From the NCBI GenBank assembly GCA_947247005.1, contig OX365955.1, positions 35,443,822 through 35,507,821 of the forward strand: a stretch of DNA of 64,000 nucleotides. Direction: 5' to 3'. Below, piece by piece: positions 11,358-23,296 of this stretch. Each line of letters opens with the position of its first letter. The first letter of the stretch is position 1. The notes beneath the pieces were generated by a model. That model was given only the letters and a program-made list of their open reading frames with translations. It was not told where the DNA came from and did not search any database. This DNA is from Spisula solida (lineage: Eukaryota > Mollusca > Bivalvia > Venerida > Mactridae). The translations under genes and the position numbers were made by a program.

Positions 11358-11482
11358 TCTTTGATTAGAGCCTATATCTTTGATTAGAGCCTGTATCTTT
11401 GATTAAAGCATATACCTTTGATTACAGCCTGTATCTTTGACAAGAGTCTGTATCTTTGATTAGAGCCTGTATCTTTGATAAT
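11358..11482 (+). repeat. 20-bp minisatellite, left part
   Basis: Repeats of ATCTTTGATTAGAGCCTGT (period ~20 bp). Cut at 11483 by a TIR element; the array continues at 16211. Confidence 0.88.
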
Positions 11483-12186
11483 ACTGTATAGTGGGTCTAA
11501 TTTTCGCTATATTCGTGGTCAACATCGATAGTGCGAAATCTTAACCCAGCGAAATATTCACCTCGTAAATATACAAATTTTACAAAGGGAGACAATTCGT
11601 GACTAAAAACATGTGAAGGGGCAAGAAGAAATAAACCAACGTTGACCCAATGACTAACAAAATGCAAGAAATATGTCGTTTTAGCAAAATACGGCAATAA
11701 GACTACGGCTTATAATAAATTACCAAATATAATTCGAAATTAGCTCTTTGTTAAATGTGTGTAAACTCGATGCATGTGTATCAACTATCATACGTGCATC
11801 ATGTTTTCTCAACGAAAAATGGTTTTTATTATAAGCAGGTGCATCAAACTTGTTAAATTTAACAATTTTGTTTTCAAAAACGTGTAAATGTTTGCCAAAA
11901 AAGTATTTATTAGTGTACATTTTCTAATGATAGTCAACTCGGCCATGGAACAAACCGTTCAAAAACGCAACGAGCAGTTTATGAATAAAATAAATAAGCT
12001 AACTGTGTTATTTGTAAATCCCATAAATCGTTTATAAATCATCACATTTGGACAGACAGACATTTGCACACTCCCTTATGCGTTATACCGGTGGGGAGCA
12101 TAAATAAATCATGGACAGGGGGTTTAAATAGTCTTATAAACTCCTTATTAGGCTCTGTATACCAAAGAGTTTCCCTGTGCACGCAT

Positions 12187-15100
12187 GTGCCAAATAAGCT
12201 TCTTTAAAGCTATGCTTAAAGCAGCGTTAAAGCAGCGTAAAAGCCGGTGGTATTGGCCCCCTAAAAGCGAAGCTTTAGCATAGAAAAAATGAAGCTCCAT
12301 CGCTAAACGTATACATTCACTGAAGTGAACATGTGTCAACCAGGTAAATCTGTTTTTCGTTCTTTAATTTTACCGCATTATTATGTTTCTACACAACGGT
12401 AAATTCGACATATGGTGGTGATTTCCTCAATATTTCCGTTTTTTTGTTTTTATTTAGTCCACCCCAGTGATCGGGTGGATACCGTATTACGTATTTATGG
12501 CATAACTGTTTAACTACTTGACCAATTTCGATGGGATTTCGCATGAAAGTAGTTATAGTCATGTTTTTTACGGATATAATTACTTTATGAAGATATCGAA
12601 AGCCAATTCTTGTTTTTGATACCTGGTCAATTCATGGAAATACACCTTGTATAAGAATTATAAATTTAACAAAAAAAAATTATTTTTTTTAGGTACTGTT
12701 TATTAATGATACAGTTACCTGTGCATGAAGCTCCTTTGAAAGTAATGGTAAAAACTTTCTATATGTAAAGCTGCATAAAGTAATAGAACAATTAAGTTTG
12801 TTATTAAATAATGGCAATTTAGGTTTATAGCTTCGTTTTATTTTTCAACAGCTTTCGAACAGATAAATTATTAACTTTTTAAAATGTGTTTTAAGTAACA
12901 AAATTTAATGGTTTAATTTTTTAATTACCTCCCTTTAATAAAAAATAAAATAGTATTAGTCTCAGATATGTATTTTCCATCCAAATTTGCTTTATTAAGT
13001 TATTCTGAGAAATTTTAAATAGACAGATGCAGATGCACTGCATGTATGTAGTCATAGTTTAGCTTTAATACCGGTATATCAAAATCTTGAATATCCAACC
13101 AGAAATAAAAAAGTAATACTTAATATGCGGAGCCATTTCATTCTATACATTTTGTACTAATATCCGTAGGGGCACCGTTCTACTGGAATTACCAATGTGA
13201 ATTTATACTTACTTGTTGTGTGTATATTGAAGTACATTTGTATTATACTTAAAAAGTACTATTTCATGATATTGAGTGAAAAGTAACTCAAAATGCCATA
13301 GTCTATTCTACATTGTACCTGGGACAAATAACACCAGATTGTACAAGTCTTCATTTATGAGAAATTCATATAATGAGAAAAGTTATAATTTCTTTAAAAT
13401 GGTATCAACATCTAACAATTTGCAATAAATTATTTATTGGAACCATTTTAATTTAGCAATACACCTAATACTGGCACATTCAAAACGTTTATTTTTCAAT
13501 AAACATATACTTTTTATGATGTATTTTTAGATCTTAGTAATATGCAACACAACCCTTGATTTTAACATGTTTCATAAATGTCTATCATTTGGAGTAAAAC
13601 ACTGATCAAAGATATTGTACATTCGATGACAGATGGTGTCAACATAATTACTGATTAGTACCCCACTGTGATCTTGGTGGCTTATCTTGATCTGGGACCA
13701 ATATACACATTTTCTCCCAGCATAGGGGATCTATGTTGTTTATTGTCTTTCATTATGTAATTATGCAACACAATACTGGCCTAATATTTGTCTTGTTGTG
13801 TTTACGCCACACAATGATATTACCACTTTTCAGCTTACGACCAATTTAACGCATTATGCCTCGGCAAATAAATAGTTCTATGATTTGAACAATATTACAA
13901 GCATGCAACACAGGTTACACGTATCATTGGACCTATTTTGTTTACATTACCAACATTTACTTATATTAAGACCAACAACTATATCAGACTTTTATTTTTA
14001 GAGGATATTTATAGCAAATCATTCCGCAACGGACGATATTTCTACTACCAAAGAATGTTCTCACTGGTGGCGGGAATCTAAAATAGTTCCCACGGTTTTC
14101 AATCGTATACTGTAACGTATGTAAATCACTCCGCCGCTGCACATTGCAGACAATGACCTAATTATGTTGTATACAAACATTGATGCTATATATAGCTGGT
14201 GGGGGGAACTGAAATAGTTCTACGTACATATCGATCGGCCGATTAACAATGTTACCGCGGTAAGCGTTAAACGCACTAGTCAATTTCTACCCTGCTTTAT
14301 ATAAGACCTCATAATTTTCGTATCTATTATCCGATTTTGAATATTTAAAGCTTGTAATGAAGCAGAGATATATGTCTCTCTTGTAGACAACATTCAACAC
14401 GATACCCTAATTATTAAATCCACGGGGACGAGTAAGAATCCGTTCCGCGTAAAAGTAAGTTTAAAATATCCCGTTTTATACCAAATAAAAATTCAATCAA
14501 CGGTCGAAAATCATCAATTATTAATTTAATATTCGATCGATTTTGTTCATTAAAGCTTGTTTTAAAAGCTAATACTTTAAGGTTTTATAAAATGTAAAAG
14601 CAATAATCGGCCGATCGATATGTGTGAGCGACACCCTGTTTACCCCTTTTACATACGTTAATATAGAGTGTCATATACATTTAATTAACATGCGTGGTCA
14701 TACGGAGAATAAACAGTCACTTATCTTGACACTGGTCGAATTCTCCAAGTCGTTAAAAATGGTATTTGTAAATATCTCTTCATTGATGCTCAGCATAGTT
14801 ACTTAAGTAAGTTCCAGGTAACTGCTGGTTCTCTTGGTGTCTTTAGCAGCACAAATGTTTGAGTAAGGGTGGGCTTATCAGAACTGTGACATAAAATTAT
14901 GATACAACCTGGATTCGATATTGGATTTAATGGCATCAGTACGCCACACATCTGTACTTTCAGTGCTTTGATTATTACCTTATCTTCAAAATATTTTCAA
15001 AATGTACACCTTTTGAATTAAATTATTGATAAACATAATATAATTTTTTTTTTAAAAATTGGTGAATTTAGTTTTAATATCCTGATATTAAAAACAACAT

Positions 15101-15708
15101 AATGTATACATGTACTGAAAGTTAATTTTCGATGCAGTAGTACATTGTATAAGATATGTCCTTGTGAACAAGATATTTAAGAATGAAACATGCATTTCAT
15201 TAGTATTACTAAATAATATTACTACTTAAAAGGTGTTATTGCATTATTATGCAGCATATGAGCATATTTTTGTTAATTATTTTCTTTTAATTATTACAAA
15301 TTGAAAGACAAATAGAAAAAGATGAAGCTTTGTAGCAAAAGACGCTGCTTTAGCGAAGCTTCTTGAAAGACAAAGAGAAAAAGATGAAGCTTTGTAACAA
15401 AAGATGCAGCTTTAGCGAAGCTTCTTGTTAAAATCAAGAAAAAGCGCAGCTTCTTGAAAAAAACGCAGCTATTATTCAACTCTTTCATAAAATGCAGCTT
15501 TAGCGAAGCTTTTATAGAAAAAGCGAAGCTAAAGCGAAGCTTCTTGAAAAAAGCGCAGCTTTTATTCAACTCTTTGATAAAACGCAGCTTTAGCGAAGCT
15601 ATTATAGAAAAAGTGAAGATTTTAGAAAATAGAACATGAAAAGCGAAGCTTTCAACAAAGAAAGCTCCGTTAAAGCTGCACTTTTCATAGAGCTGTTCTT
15701 TTATTTGG
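12187..15708. repeat. possible nested element with GTGCCAAATAA ends and GCGAAGCTT arrays
   Basis: GTGCCAAATAAGCTTCTTTA at 12187 is matched by an inverted GTGCCAAATAAAAGAACAGC near 15708. Inside both ends lie clustered motifs AAAGCAGCGTTAAAGCAGCG (left) and TTTAGCGAAGCTTCTTGAAA (right, 15318-15660). 12360-15290 between them is AT-rich with no recognisable gene. Confidence 0.45.
15318..15660 (+). repeat. AGCGAAGCTTCTT short-repeat block
   Basis: About ten imperfect copies of AAAAAGCGAAGCTTCTTGAA or GCAGCTTTAGCGAAGCTT, some in longer 65-bp duplications (TTATTCAACTCTTTSATAAA). It gives long open frames on both strands by virtue of its periodicity; these are not genes. Confidence 0.75.
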
Positions 15709-16210
15709 CACGGGAAGATCAAACACTTTAAATATGTGTACACACTGTGTTGAGAAAATGACGTAAGATCTTCCTGCATATCAGAAACGTTGATTTGATT
15801 TTGCGTGCATGAAAAATAGTAACATAACGTATCGTCAGTTCTAAATTGTCGGACTGTTTAAATAATTATTAATTATGGACTATGATAGCAATATGGGACT
15901 TGTGAAATCGTACGTATGTTCGCAATTAATCAACACTTAATGAACACTTTAATTGTCATTGCGCCTGGTTTTCTTATGATATTGCATTTAAAAAGCTTTA
16001 TAAATTACCCTGTTCAGCAATCAATTTCCTTTTTCTTTTATTTTCCAAGGTGTAACTTACGTAAGATTGACCTCCCATTTCAAGTTTACCAACAAGGTTT
16101 TAAATTCGCGGTCGAGGTCGTTTGCGCGAAATCAAGGGACTGTGAATTCAAAAGGATCCAGAAAACGCGAATAATGGACCCCGTGAAATAGACCCGTTAT
16201 ACAGCAGTTT

Positions 16211-16708
16211 ATATCCTTGATTATCGCCTGATCTTTGATTAGAGCATATATCTTTGAGTATAGTATATATTTTTTATTAGAGCCTATAACTTAGATTAGT
16301 GCCTATATCTTTGATTAGAGCCTGTATCTTTGATTAGAGCCTGTATCATGATTAGAGCTTGTATCTTTGATTAGTGCCAGTATCTTTGATTAGAGCCTTA
16401 ATCTTTGATTAGAGCCTTAATCTTAGATTAGAGCCTATATCTTTGATTAGAGTCTTTATCTTTGATTAGAGCCTATATCTTTGATTAGAGTCTTTATTAT
16501 TGATTAGAGCATGTACCTTTGATTAGAGACTTTATCTTTGATTAGAGCATGTACCTTTGATAAGGGTCTTTATCTTTGATTAGAGCATGTACCTTTGATT
16601 AGAGTCTTTATCTTTGATTAGAGTCTTTATCTTTGATTAGAGCTTTAATCATTGATTAGAGCCTATATCTTTGATTAGAGTCTTCATCTTTGATTAGAGC
16701 ACTATATC
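16211..16708 (+). repeat. 20-bp minisatellite, right part
   Basis: About 23 copies of TCTTTGATTAGAGCCTATA and variants (AGAGTCTTTA, AGAGCATGTACC). The array ends about 15 bp from the 3' end of the ITFG2 exon at 16723, so the intron begins directly with minisatellite. Confidence 0.9.
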
Positions 16709-16722
16709 TGACATATGTATAC

Positions 16723-16840
16723 CTGCAGTAAAGGCAGCCACATTATCATCAAACTGGTATCTAACAGCTTCACGTCCATGATTCACTATGTAGGTCTGTC
16801 CATCCCATGAACAGCAAACAACTTCTTCCTTTCCATTACC
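16723..16840 (-). CDS. ITFG2: ITFG2 exon (WDGQTYIV block)
   Basis: The minus-strand acceptor is TTGTATTCAG|GG and the donor CTGCAG|GTATAC. There are 39 codons plus one base: GNGKEEVVCCSWDGQTYI, then VNHGREAVRYQFDDNVAAFT. This matches the '[20 protein letters not shown]' segment of ITFG2, a propeller blade with a typical WDGxTY turn. It lies immediately beside a 20-bp minisatellite that ends at about 16708. The exon-minisatellite gap is only about 15 bp, which includes the splice donor. Confidence 0.9.
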
Positions 16841-16993
16841 CTGAATACAAACAAGTACTTATATCACACCATACAACCCTTTTATATACAGGCTTTCAAG
16901 CAATATTTAGCCAAAACAGTATATATTGTAAGTTCAAATATTTTTGACTGAAAATAAACTTTAGTATATCAAACAGAGGTCCGAAATGCATTA

Positions 16994-17784
16994 CAGTCAA
17001 CTCTCGTTATCTCGTTTTCACGGGACCGTGGAAATTACTTCGACATAACAAAAATTCGAGATAGAATTTTCTGCATCAAAGCTGCAAGTTTTCTAGTTTC
17101 TGTCATTTTACGCCGCCATATTGTTACGTTCGTAAGAACGACATATTCGTGAGAATTGCTTGTTTTGATATTTATATACATGTATTCCTCCTCAAGAAAA
17201 TGCATTTAATACATTTTCGTTTGTGTACGATGTGTTGTTTGCATTAAAATATGATTATATGTACTCATCAGTAAGTGTAGTGTAGCATATGCTAATGTAC
17301 GTGTACGATCGAGGAAGTATGCAAAGCTTGAAATGCCAAGATCTTGTTCAAACATAATGTATTTAATTATTATTTTTACAAACAATTGTTCGAGATGACA
17401 TGTTTATTGATGTTTGGACGTAACTTGAATCTTTATTACATGTTTGCGCAAATTGTTGCAAACAAATATTTGTTCAACAATGGAAGGCGCGACAATTACA
17501 GGTAAATCGTAGATTTCAGACAGGCGAGGTGTGAAAAACATTTGACGCTAGTCGAATATGATCAGACTTCGAGCCGACTTCGAGATGAACAATAGATTTA
17601 AAGTGCGAATGAGTTAATCGGGACCAAAACATTAATTCGACATAACGAAAAATTCGAGCCGACTTCGAACCGAAACTTCGAGATAGGTCTCGAGATTTCA
17701 TATAGACAAAGAAGGAGAAAAATCTGGACTTTGATATAACGGAAAATTCGATATAGGCGAGTTCGAGATAACGAGAGTTGACTG
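16994..17784. mobile_element. TA-flanked MITE (CAGTCAACTCTCGTTATCTC ends)
   Basis: Left end CAGTCAACTCTCGTTATCTC; right end is the exact inverse of those bases. TA on both sides (16992-16993, 17785-17786). Subterminal TTCGAGATA / CGACATAACGAAAAATTCGA motifs. Internal ORFs do not resemble transposase. A second right end of the family is at 30107-30132. Confidence 0.88.
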
Positions 17785-18375
17785 TATATGAGTGATAAAT
17801 TTTGAATGTCACTCGCCAAGACGGACATCATACACAGAAGCCGTCTGTACAATGAGAATGATCGAAGAATTATTTAGCATATTCTTGATATTTTACTAGA
17901 ACTGAAATGTTTTAATACAAACGAACACTCTTTCTTGCTGAATACTGGAAAATTTATCAACACGTATAGAGACATGAGCGATTGATTGGAGCAATATGAC
18001 GTTCGAATAGTTAACCGATTGCGTACATAACGTCATTGACGTTGATTGTATGCGACGTGTCGCTGTACTCAAGGTAGCGAACCCGCTGATACCTCTATAA
18101 ATAATGAATGGATATTCATGAAACTCAGCAGACGAAGAGAGGATATATTTTGTAATAGGAATACAGCTTTTCTTATTTATATCAGTAATCATTGTCATTT
18201 TACAGCGTTTGTCTCATTTCTTTTTGATCACCCCACATACAATTGGAGTAGTGCCATTACATCAATCAGGTAGAGTCTAATCTGTAGCAAGATTTTCTTC
18301 CAAATAGTTTTGTCTTCAAATTTAAGTTGTTGGATAAAATAAGAATTGTATTATGATGTGCTATATTTATATATA
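17785..18375. other. intronic stretch, nothing recognised
   Basis: AT-rich spacer between two TIR elements. ORFs of up to 100 codons show no family resemblance. Confidence 0.4.
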
Positions 18376-18925
18376 AGCCAGTCTCCAGGAAAACCTGCTA
18401 TAATGACATTATGTAATTACTATATCTAACAAGATTTTGATAGAGCTCTAAAATAAGGAAAAATACATATCTATTGATTCTATTTTAAGTAATTGACCCA
18501 AATAGTACTATACCTTAGCTTTAAAATTTCATATGAATTATGTCGAAAACACATACTTCGTTGCTATGGTGACCTGGAATTTCAGAAAAGTACTCCGATT
18601 GAGAAAAACGAGGATGTAGTTGTTTAAAACAGAAGTAGCCTTTCTGTGAATGCAAACAATTTCGATTTTGATTTATATTTTGAAAAGTGAAACATAATTA
18701 TAAAATTTGGTACTATTTTGAACAGTTTATGTCAAGAATTGATCAAATGGTGTAAAAATGAAATACTTATTCAGTTACGTCGAATAACATTTGAATGACG
18801 TTTGCGACGTCACACAAAAAGCTCCAAATAGGGACTCTACAAAAACAGCTGTAACTTCCTTAAAACTTAAGATATTAACATAATTTCTCTTGCAATTTGC
18901 TTATTTAACATTATCCTGTAATACT

Positions 18926-21900
18926 CCGCCATGGCCGGTCCCAAGCCCGGATGCGAAAGGAGGAGGGTTGTGCGTGAGGCCAGCACCCTCACCACGTAAA
19001 AAGACTTACCGCTACAGAAACAGAAACCACAAATACGCTATCGAAGGATCAAAGGAATCGACCCCGGAGAGAGTTCATGACGTGGACTAGTGACGTGGAC
19101 TAGTCCACTGACAAAACTCCTCTCTCCACGAACCGTCTCAGGGATTGCGACTTGGAATATACGTACTATGTATGAAGCAGGAAGGACAGCGCAGGTCACA
19201 AGAGAATTCCAGCGATACAGATTGGACATCCTGGGACTCTCAGATGTGAGATGGACCAACTCAGGGAGAGTCACACTTGCCACCGGTGACACCCTGTTAT
19301 ACTCAGGTCAGATTGGCGACAATGCACAACATCGGAATGGAGTAGGCCTGATGATGAATAAAACCACTCTCAGAAGCCTACTAGAATGGGAGCCAATAAG
19401 CGATAGGATCCTCACAGCCCGCTTTCAGTCCAGTTTTCAGAAGATCACAGTCATCCAATGTTATGCCCCAACAAACGTGGCCGAAAAGGAGGATAAGGAC
19501 AACTTCTACCACCAGCTACAGGCAGTAATGGATAGAACAGCTAGAAGAGACACAACCATACTTATGGGAGATGTGAATGCTAAGGTTGGGGATGATAATG
19601 CTGGCCGGGAATTTACAATGGGAAGAGAAGGACTAGGAACCATCAACGAAAATGGAGAGATGTTCGCAGACTTCTGTAGCCAAAATGACCTCATCATTGG
19701 AGGAACGTTCTTCAAGCACAAGGACATACACAAGGCCACATGGAAGTCTCCAGACCTCACCACAGAGAACCAGATCGACCACATCACAATATCGCGTCGA
19801 TGGAGAGGACAACTGCTAGATGTGAGAGTCCACAGAGGAGCTGATGCTGGCTCAGACCATGAGCTGATAGTAGCCAAAGTCAAGGCACGAATCACAAACA
19901 ACAAGAATGCCAGACCACAAAGGAAGAGGCGCTTCAATACAGAGAAACTCTCCTCAGCAGATGCGAAGGTAGAATTCGCTATCACATTGAAGAACCGGTT
20001 CCAAGCACTTGCCGACCTAGATGTGGGAACGGTGGAATCCAAGTGGGACCAAGTGAAGTCTGCCTTAACATCCACTTGTCAAGAGAAGATGGGACACAAG
20101 AACAGGACATACAAGAGCTGGCTGTCAGAAAGCACCATAGCCAAGATAGAAGAGAGACGAACTCTTAAACACAAGCTTGACACCGCCAAGACCAGGGCCC
20201 AGAAAACACAAGCAAAGGCAGACTACACAGGGAAACAAAGGGAAGTCAAGAAGATGGCCAGAGACGACAAGAGAACATACGTTGACACCATGGCCAAACA
20301 AGCACAAGAAGCAGCTGAGAAACACGATCTCAAGACTCTATATGACATCACCAGGAAACTTACAGGGCACAAGACAGACACGGGCAAACCAGTCAAGGCC
20401 AAAGATGGGAGAACGCTCACCAAACCAGAAGAACAGCTAGACCGATGGAAGGAACACTTTAGTGACATCCTAAATGGCCCTCCAGTCCAGGACACTCCTG
20501 AAGTTGAAGCTGGAGAAGAACTGGAAGTAAACATGGGACCCATCACAGCAGAGGAGATCACTAGAGCCATAAACAAGATCAAGTCTGGAAAAGACCCTGG
20601 TTTAGACAACATCCCACCAGAAGCCCTGAAAGCAGACAGCAAGATCACAGCCGATATCATGTTGAAGCTCATACAGGACATCTGGGAGAAAGAAGAGATT
20701 CCTGTTGAGTGGAAGTCCGGTATTATTGTGAAGCTTCCCAAGAAGGGAGATCTGGGCGATTGCAACAACTGGCGAGGAATACAATTACTATCCCTACCTT
20801 CAAAGATCCTTTCCAGAGTTCTACTAGAACGCCTGAAGAACAGCATCGATGAGCAATTAAGAGACGAACAAGCAGGGTTCAGAGCAAGAAGGTCATGTAC
20901 AGATCAAATAGCAGCACTACGTATCATAATTGAACAGTCTATAGAATGGCAGTCTCCAGCCTACTTGAACTTCATAGATTTCCGCAAGGCGTTCGATATG
21001 ATCGAGCGGAGCATGATATGGAAGATCATGAAGCACTATGGCATACCAGACAAGTTCATCAACATCATACGCAGCTTCTATGAAGGCATGACCTGCCAAG
21101 TCATCCACAACTCTGACCTCTCACCATCATTTGCTGTAACAACAGGAGTCCGGCAAGGATGTTTGTTATCGCCCATGATCTTCCTTCTTGTCATCGACTG
21201 GGTGATGAAGACAACCACAAATGTGCCACGTGGTCTACAGTGGACCTTTGAGAAGAAACTGGAAGACCTAGACTTCGCCGACGATATCTGCCTGATGTCT
21301 CACAGCATTAACCATATACAGCAGAAAACTGACCGTCTACAACAGGTTGCTCAATCAAAAGGGCTGACTATCAACACCAGCAAAACAAAGACGCTGAGAA
21401 TCAACGCAGCAAACAGTCGCCCTATTACCATACAAGATGGACCAATCGAAGACGTCAATAACTTCACATACCTGGGAAGTGCTGTGAGTACATCAGGGGG
21501 AACAGAAGAAGATGTCAAGTCACGAATCAGGAAAGCCAGACATGTCTTCGTCATCCTTAGACCCATTTGGAAGAATAAGAACATCCGTATACCAACAAAA
21601 CTGAAGCTCTTCAACTCAAATGTGATCTCCGTCCTACTATACGGCTCAGAGACGTGGAGACACACCAAAATGCTTGATGAAAAGCTACAAGTCTTTGTCA
21701 ACACCTGCCTACGTCAGATCCTCCAAATCCGCTGGCCAGAGACAATATCAAACCGTGACCTATGGAGAAGAACCCACCAGTCCCCAATTGCCATGACAAT
21801 AAAGAAGCGGAAATGGCGGTGGATTGGCCACACACTCCGGAAGGCCCCCAACAACATTGTCCGCCAATCCCTTGACTGGAACCCCCAAGGGAGGAGGAAG

Positions 21901-22070
21901 AGGGGAAGACCTGTCCTGACATGGAGACGAACGATGGAAAAAGAGCTGAAGGCCATCTCCATGTCATGGAACGAAGCGAAAACAGCGGCTCAAGACAGAC
22001 CTAGATGGCGAAGAGTGGTGGATGCCCTATGCCCCCCTTGGGGCGAAGAGGATTAGGTAGGTAGGTAGGT
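18926..22070 (+). mobile_element. full-length RTE-like LINE with target-site duplication
   Basis: Bounded by an 8-bp direct duplication GTAATACT (18918-18925 and 22069-22076). Has a short GC-rich 5' leader (CCATGGCCGGTCCCAAGCCC), a single long ORF and, right after the stop, a short GTAG tail (TAGGTAGGTAGGTAGG) instead of poly(A), as in RTE-type LINEs. At about 3.15 kb it is the size of a complete RTE. Everything looks uninterrupted. Confidence 0.88.
19090..22056 (+). CDS. RTE-like LINE polyprotein: APE endonuclease plus reverse transcriptase
   Basis: 988 codons, no stops. Residues ~18-260 are an APE endonuclease: ATWNIRTMYEAGRTAQV, LGLSDVRW (D52), YAPTN, ILMGDVNAK, NQIDHI and GSDHE (D256-H257). 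Residues ~470-780 are the reverse transcriptase: KSGKDPGLDNIP, LPKKGDLGDCNNWRGI, AGFRARRSCTDQ, FIDFRKAFD (D630), TTGVRQGCLLSP and FADD (729-732). The C-terminal tail has YLGSAVSTSGGTEED, LLYGSETW, WRWIGHTLR and GRRKRGRPVLTWRR. The metal-binding Glu of the endonuclease (usually SEVRW) is Asp here; other key residues look intact. It works in reverse transcription and chromosomal nicking of its own RNA. The ATG at 19090 keeps the whole APE domain; a start further upstream in the leader is blocked by a stop. Long opposite-strand frames are shadows. Confidence 0.93.
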   Translation: MTWTSPLTKLLSPRTVSGIATWNIRTMYEAGRTAQVTREFQRYRLDILGLSDVRWTNSGRVTLATGDTLLYSGQIGDNAQHRNGVGLMMNKTTLRSLLEWEPISDRILTARFQSSFQKITVIQCYAPTNVAEKEDKDNFYHQLQAVMDRTARRDTTILMGDVNAKVGDDNAGREFTMGREGLGTINENGEMFADFCSQNDLIIGGTFFKHKDIHKATWKSPDLTTENQIDHITISRRWRGQLLDVRVHRGADAGSDHELIVAKVKARITNNKNARPQRKRRFNTEKLSSADAKVEFAITLKNRFQALADLDVGTVESKWDQVKSALTSTCQEKMGHKNRTYKSWLSESTIAKIEERRTLKHKLDTAKTRAQKTQAKADYTGKQREVKKMARDDKRTYVDTMAKQAQEAAEKHDLKTLYDITRKLTGHKTDTGKPVKAKDGRTLTKPEEQLDRWKEHFSDILNGPPVQDTPEVEAGEELEVNMGPITAEEITRAINKIKSGKDPGLDNIPPEALKADSKITADIMLKLIQDIWEKEEIPVEWKSGIIVKLPKKGDLGDCNNWRGIQLLSLPSKILSRVLLERLKNSIDEQLRDEQAGFRARRSCTDQIAALRIIIEQSIEWQSPAYLNFIDFRKAFDMIERSMIWKIMKHYGIPDKFINIIRSFYEGMTCQVIHNSDLSPSFAVTTGVRQGCLLSPMIFLLVIDWVMKTTTNVPRGLQWTFEKKLEDLDFADDICLMSHSINHIQQKTDRLQQVAQSKGLTINTSKTKTLRINAANSRPITIQDGPIEDVNNFTYLGSAVSTSGGTEEDVKSRIRKARHVFVILRPIWKNKNIRIPTKLKLFNSNVISVLLYGSETWRHTKMLDEKLQVFVNTCLRQILQIRWPETISNRDLWRRTHQSPIAMTIKKRKWRWIGHTLRKAPNNIVRQSLDWNPQGRRKRGRPVLTWRRTMEKELKAISMSWNEAKTAAQDRPRWRRVVDALCPPWGEED

Positions 22071-22174
22071 AATACTATGGAAAATCTTCAAGTCAATATT
22101 TTTGTCAAAATAGCAGGTTTTCCTGGAGACTGGCTCATATATATTACTCATGAGGTTAGACAAAATTCAATACT

Positions 22175-23296
22175 AGGTCCCTCACCAGTCGTACTAGTGC
22201 ATGCACACCCCTATGGTGACCCTACACATTTTCTGAATAAAATTTAAGAAAATTCAGCCTCTATTGCAAGTTTTTTTATGATTTGACCATGTGACCTAGC
22301 TTTTGACCCCAGATGACTAAATTAATATCAAACTTAACCTAGATTGTGCTGAGATGATCATTAGGACCTAATGTCATAAAGATTAAGTCGAAATTGTGAC
22401 CTCTGGTGATTACAAAGGGTTTTTCTATGATCTGACCTATAATTTAAACAAAATATTTTGGAAAACATATTTGCCTCCATATAAATGTACAAATACAAAA
22501 CAATACCAAAACACTTAAAAAAATAAAAATTATGGTTCCAGTGGGGTTTGAACCCACGACCCTCAGGAAAATGTAAATTGACATTGTGACCTTGTTTTTG
22601 ACCCCAGATGACCCAAAATCGAACTTGACCTAGATTTTGTTGACATGATCATCGTGACAAAGTTTCATTAAGATTAAGTTGAAAGTGTAACCTCTGGTGA
22701 CTACACAAGGTTTTTCTATGATTTGACCTATTATTTAAACAAAATATTTTGGAAAAAATATGTTCCTCCATATAACTGTACAAATACATGCTATAAAGAC
22801 AAAACAATACCTAAACACTTAAAAAAAAATGTCAATTGACATTGTGATATGAGTTTTATAATTGACAGTGTGACCTTGTTTTTGATCCTAGATGACCCAA
22901 AATCGAACTTTACCTAGATTGTGTTGACATGATCATTGTGACCAAATTTCTTAAAGATTTATAAAAAATTATGACCTCCAGTGACTACACAAGGTTTTTC
23001 TATAACTTGACCTAGTGACCTAGATTTTGACCTCAGATGACCCAATATCGAACTTGACCTAGATTTTGTTGAGATGATCATTGTGACAAAGTTTCATAAA
23101 GATAAGGCCAAAATTGTGACCTCTAGTGACTACACAAGGTTTTTCTATGATTTGACCTTGTGACCTAGTTTTTGACCCCGGATGACCCAATATCGAACTT
23201 GACCTAGATTTTGTTGACACAACCCAATTGTTGACGGACGGACGGACGAAGAGTGATCACAAAAGCTCACTCTGTCACTTTGTGACAGGTGAGCTA
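22175..23296 (+). repeat. tandem-core element, 5' damaged, 3' hairpin intact
   Basis: Begins within the 5' motif (CTCACCAGTCGTACTAGTGC, shared with 6975). Core units include the GTGGGGTTTGAACCCACGAC B-box segment (22540), then ~150-bp TTTGACCTTGTGACCTAGTT units. The 3' end is GTTGACGGACGGACGGACGA and a hairpin closing GTCAC-TTT-GTGAC, ending GTGAGCTA directly against the next element. Confidence 0.75.

Larger units (their letters stand above)
11484..16204. mobile_element. 4.7-kb TIR element inserted in the 20-bp minisatellite
   Basis: The left end is CTGTATAGTGGGTCTAATTT preceded by TA (11482-11483). The right end, inverted, is CTGTATAACGGGTCTATTTC. Subterminal CG-rich motifs (TTCGCTATATTCG, GTGCGAAATC / AACGCGAATAATGG) resemble the 5722 and 59946 MITEs. 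A clean right-hand TA is not visible. There is no transposase; most of the 4.7 kb is AT-rich and unassigned. Confidence 0.65.
18376..22135. mobile_element. TIR element split by a LINE
   Basis: Terminal repeats AGCCAGTCTCCAGGAAAACC at 18376 and the exact inverse ending at 22135 (about 26 bp). Flanks on both sides are TATATA-rich. The RTE-like LINE sits inside it. Without the LINE it is about 0.6 kb, a MITE with no coding capacity. Confidence 0.8.

Noticed and set aside
15294..15779. 161-codon minus-strand ORF
   Set aside because: Its frame comes from the short AGCGAAGCTT repeat block; the peptide is internally repetitive with no family features.
19506..20846. Long minus-strand ORFs (189 and 207 codons) opposite the LINE
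   Set aside because: They are antisense shadows of a high-quality APE-RT frame with all catalytic motifs on the plus strand.
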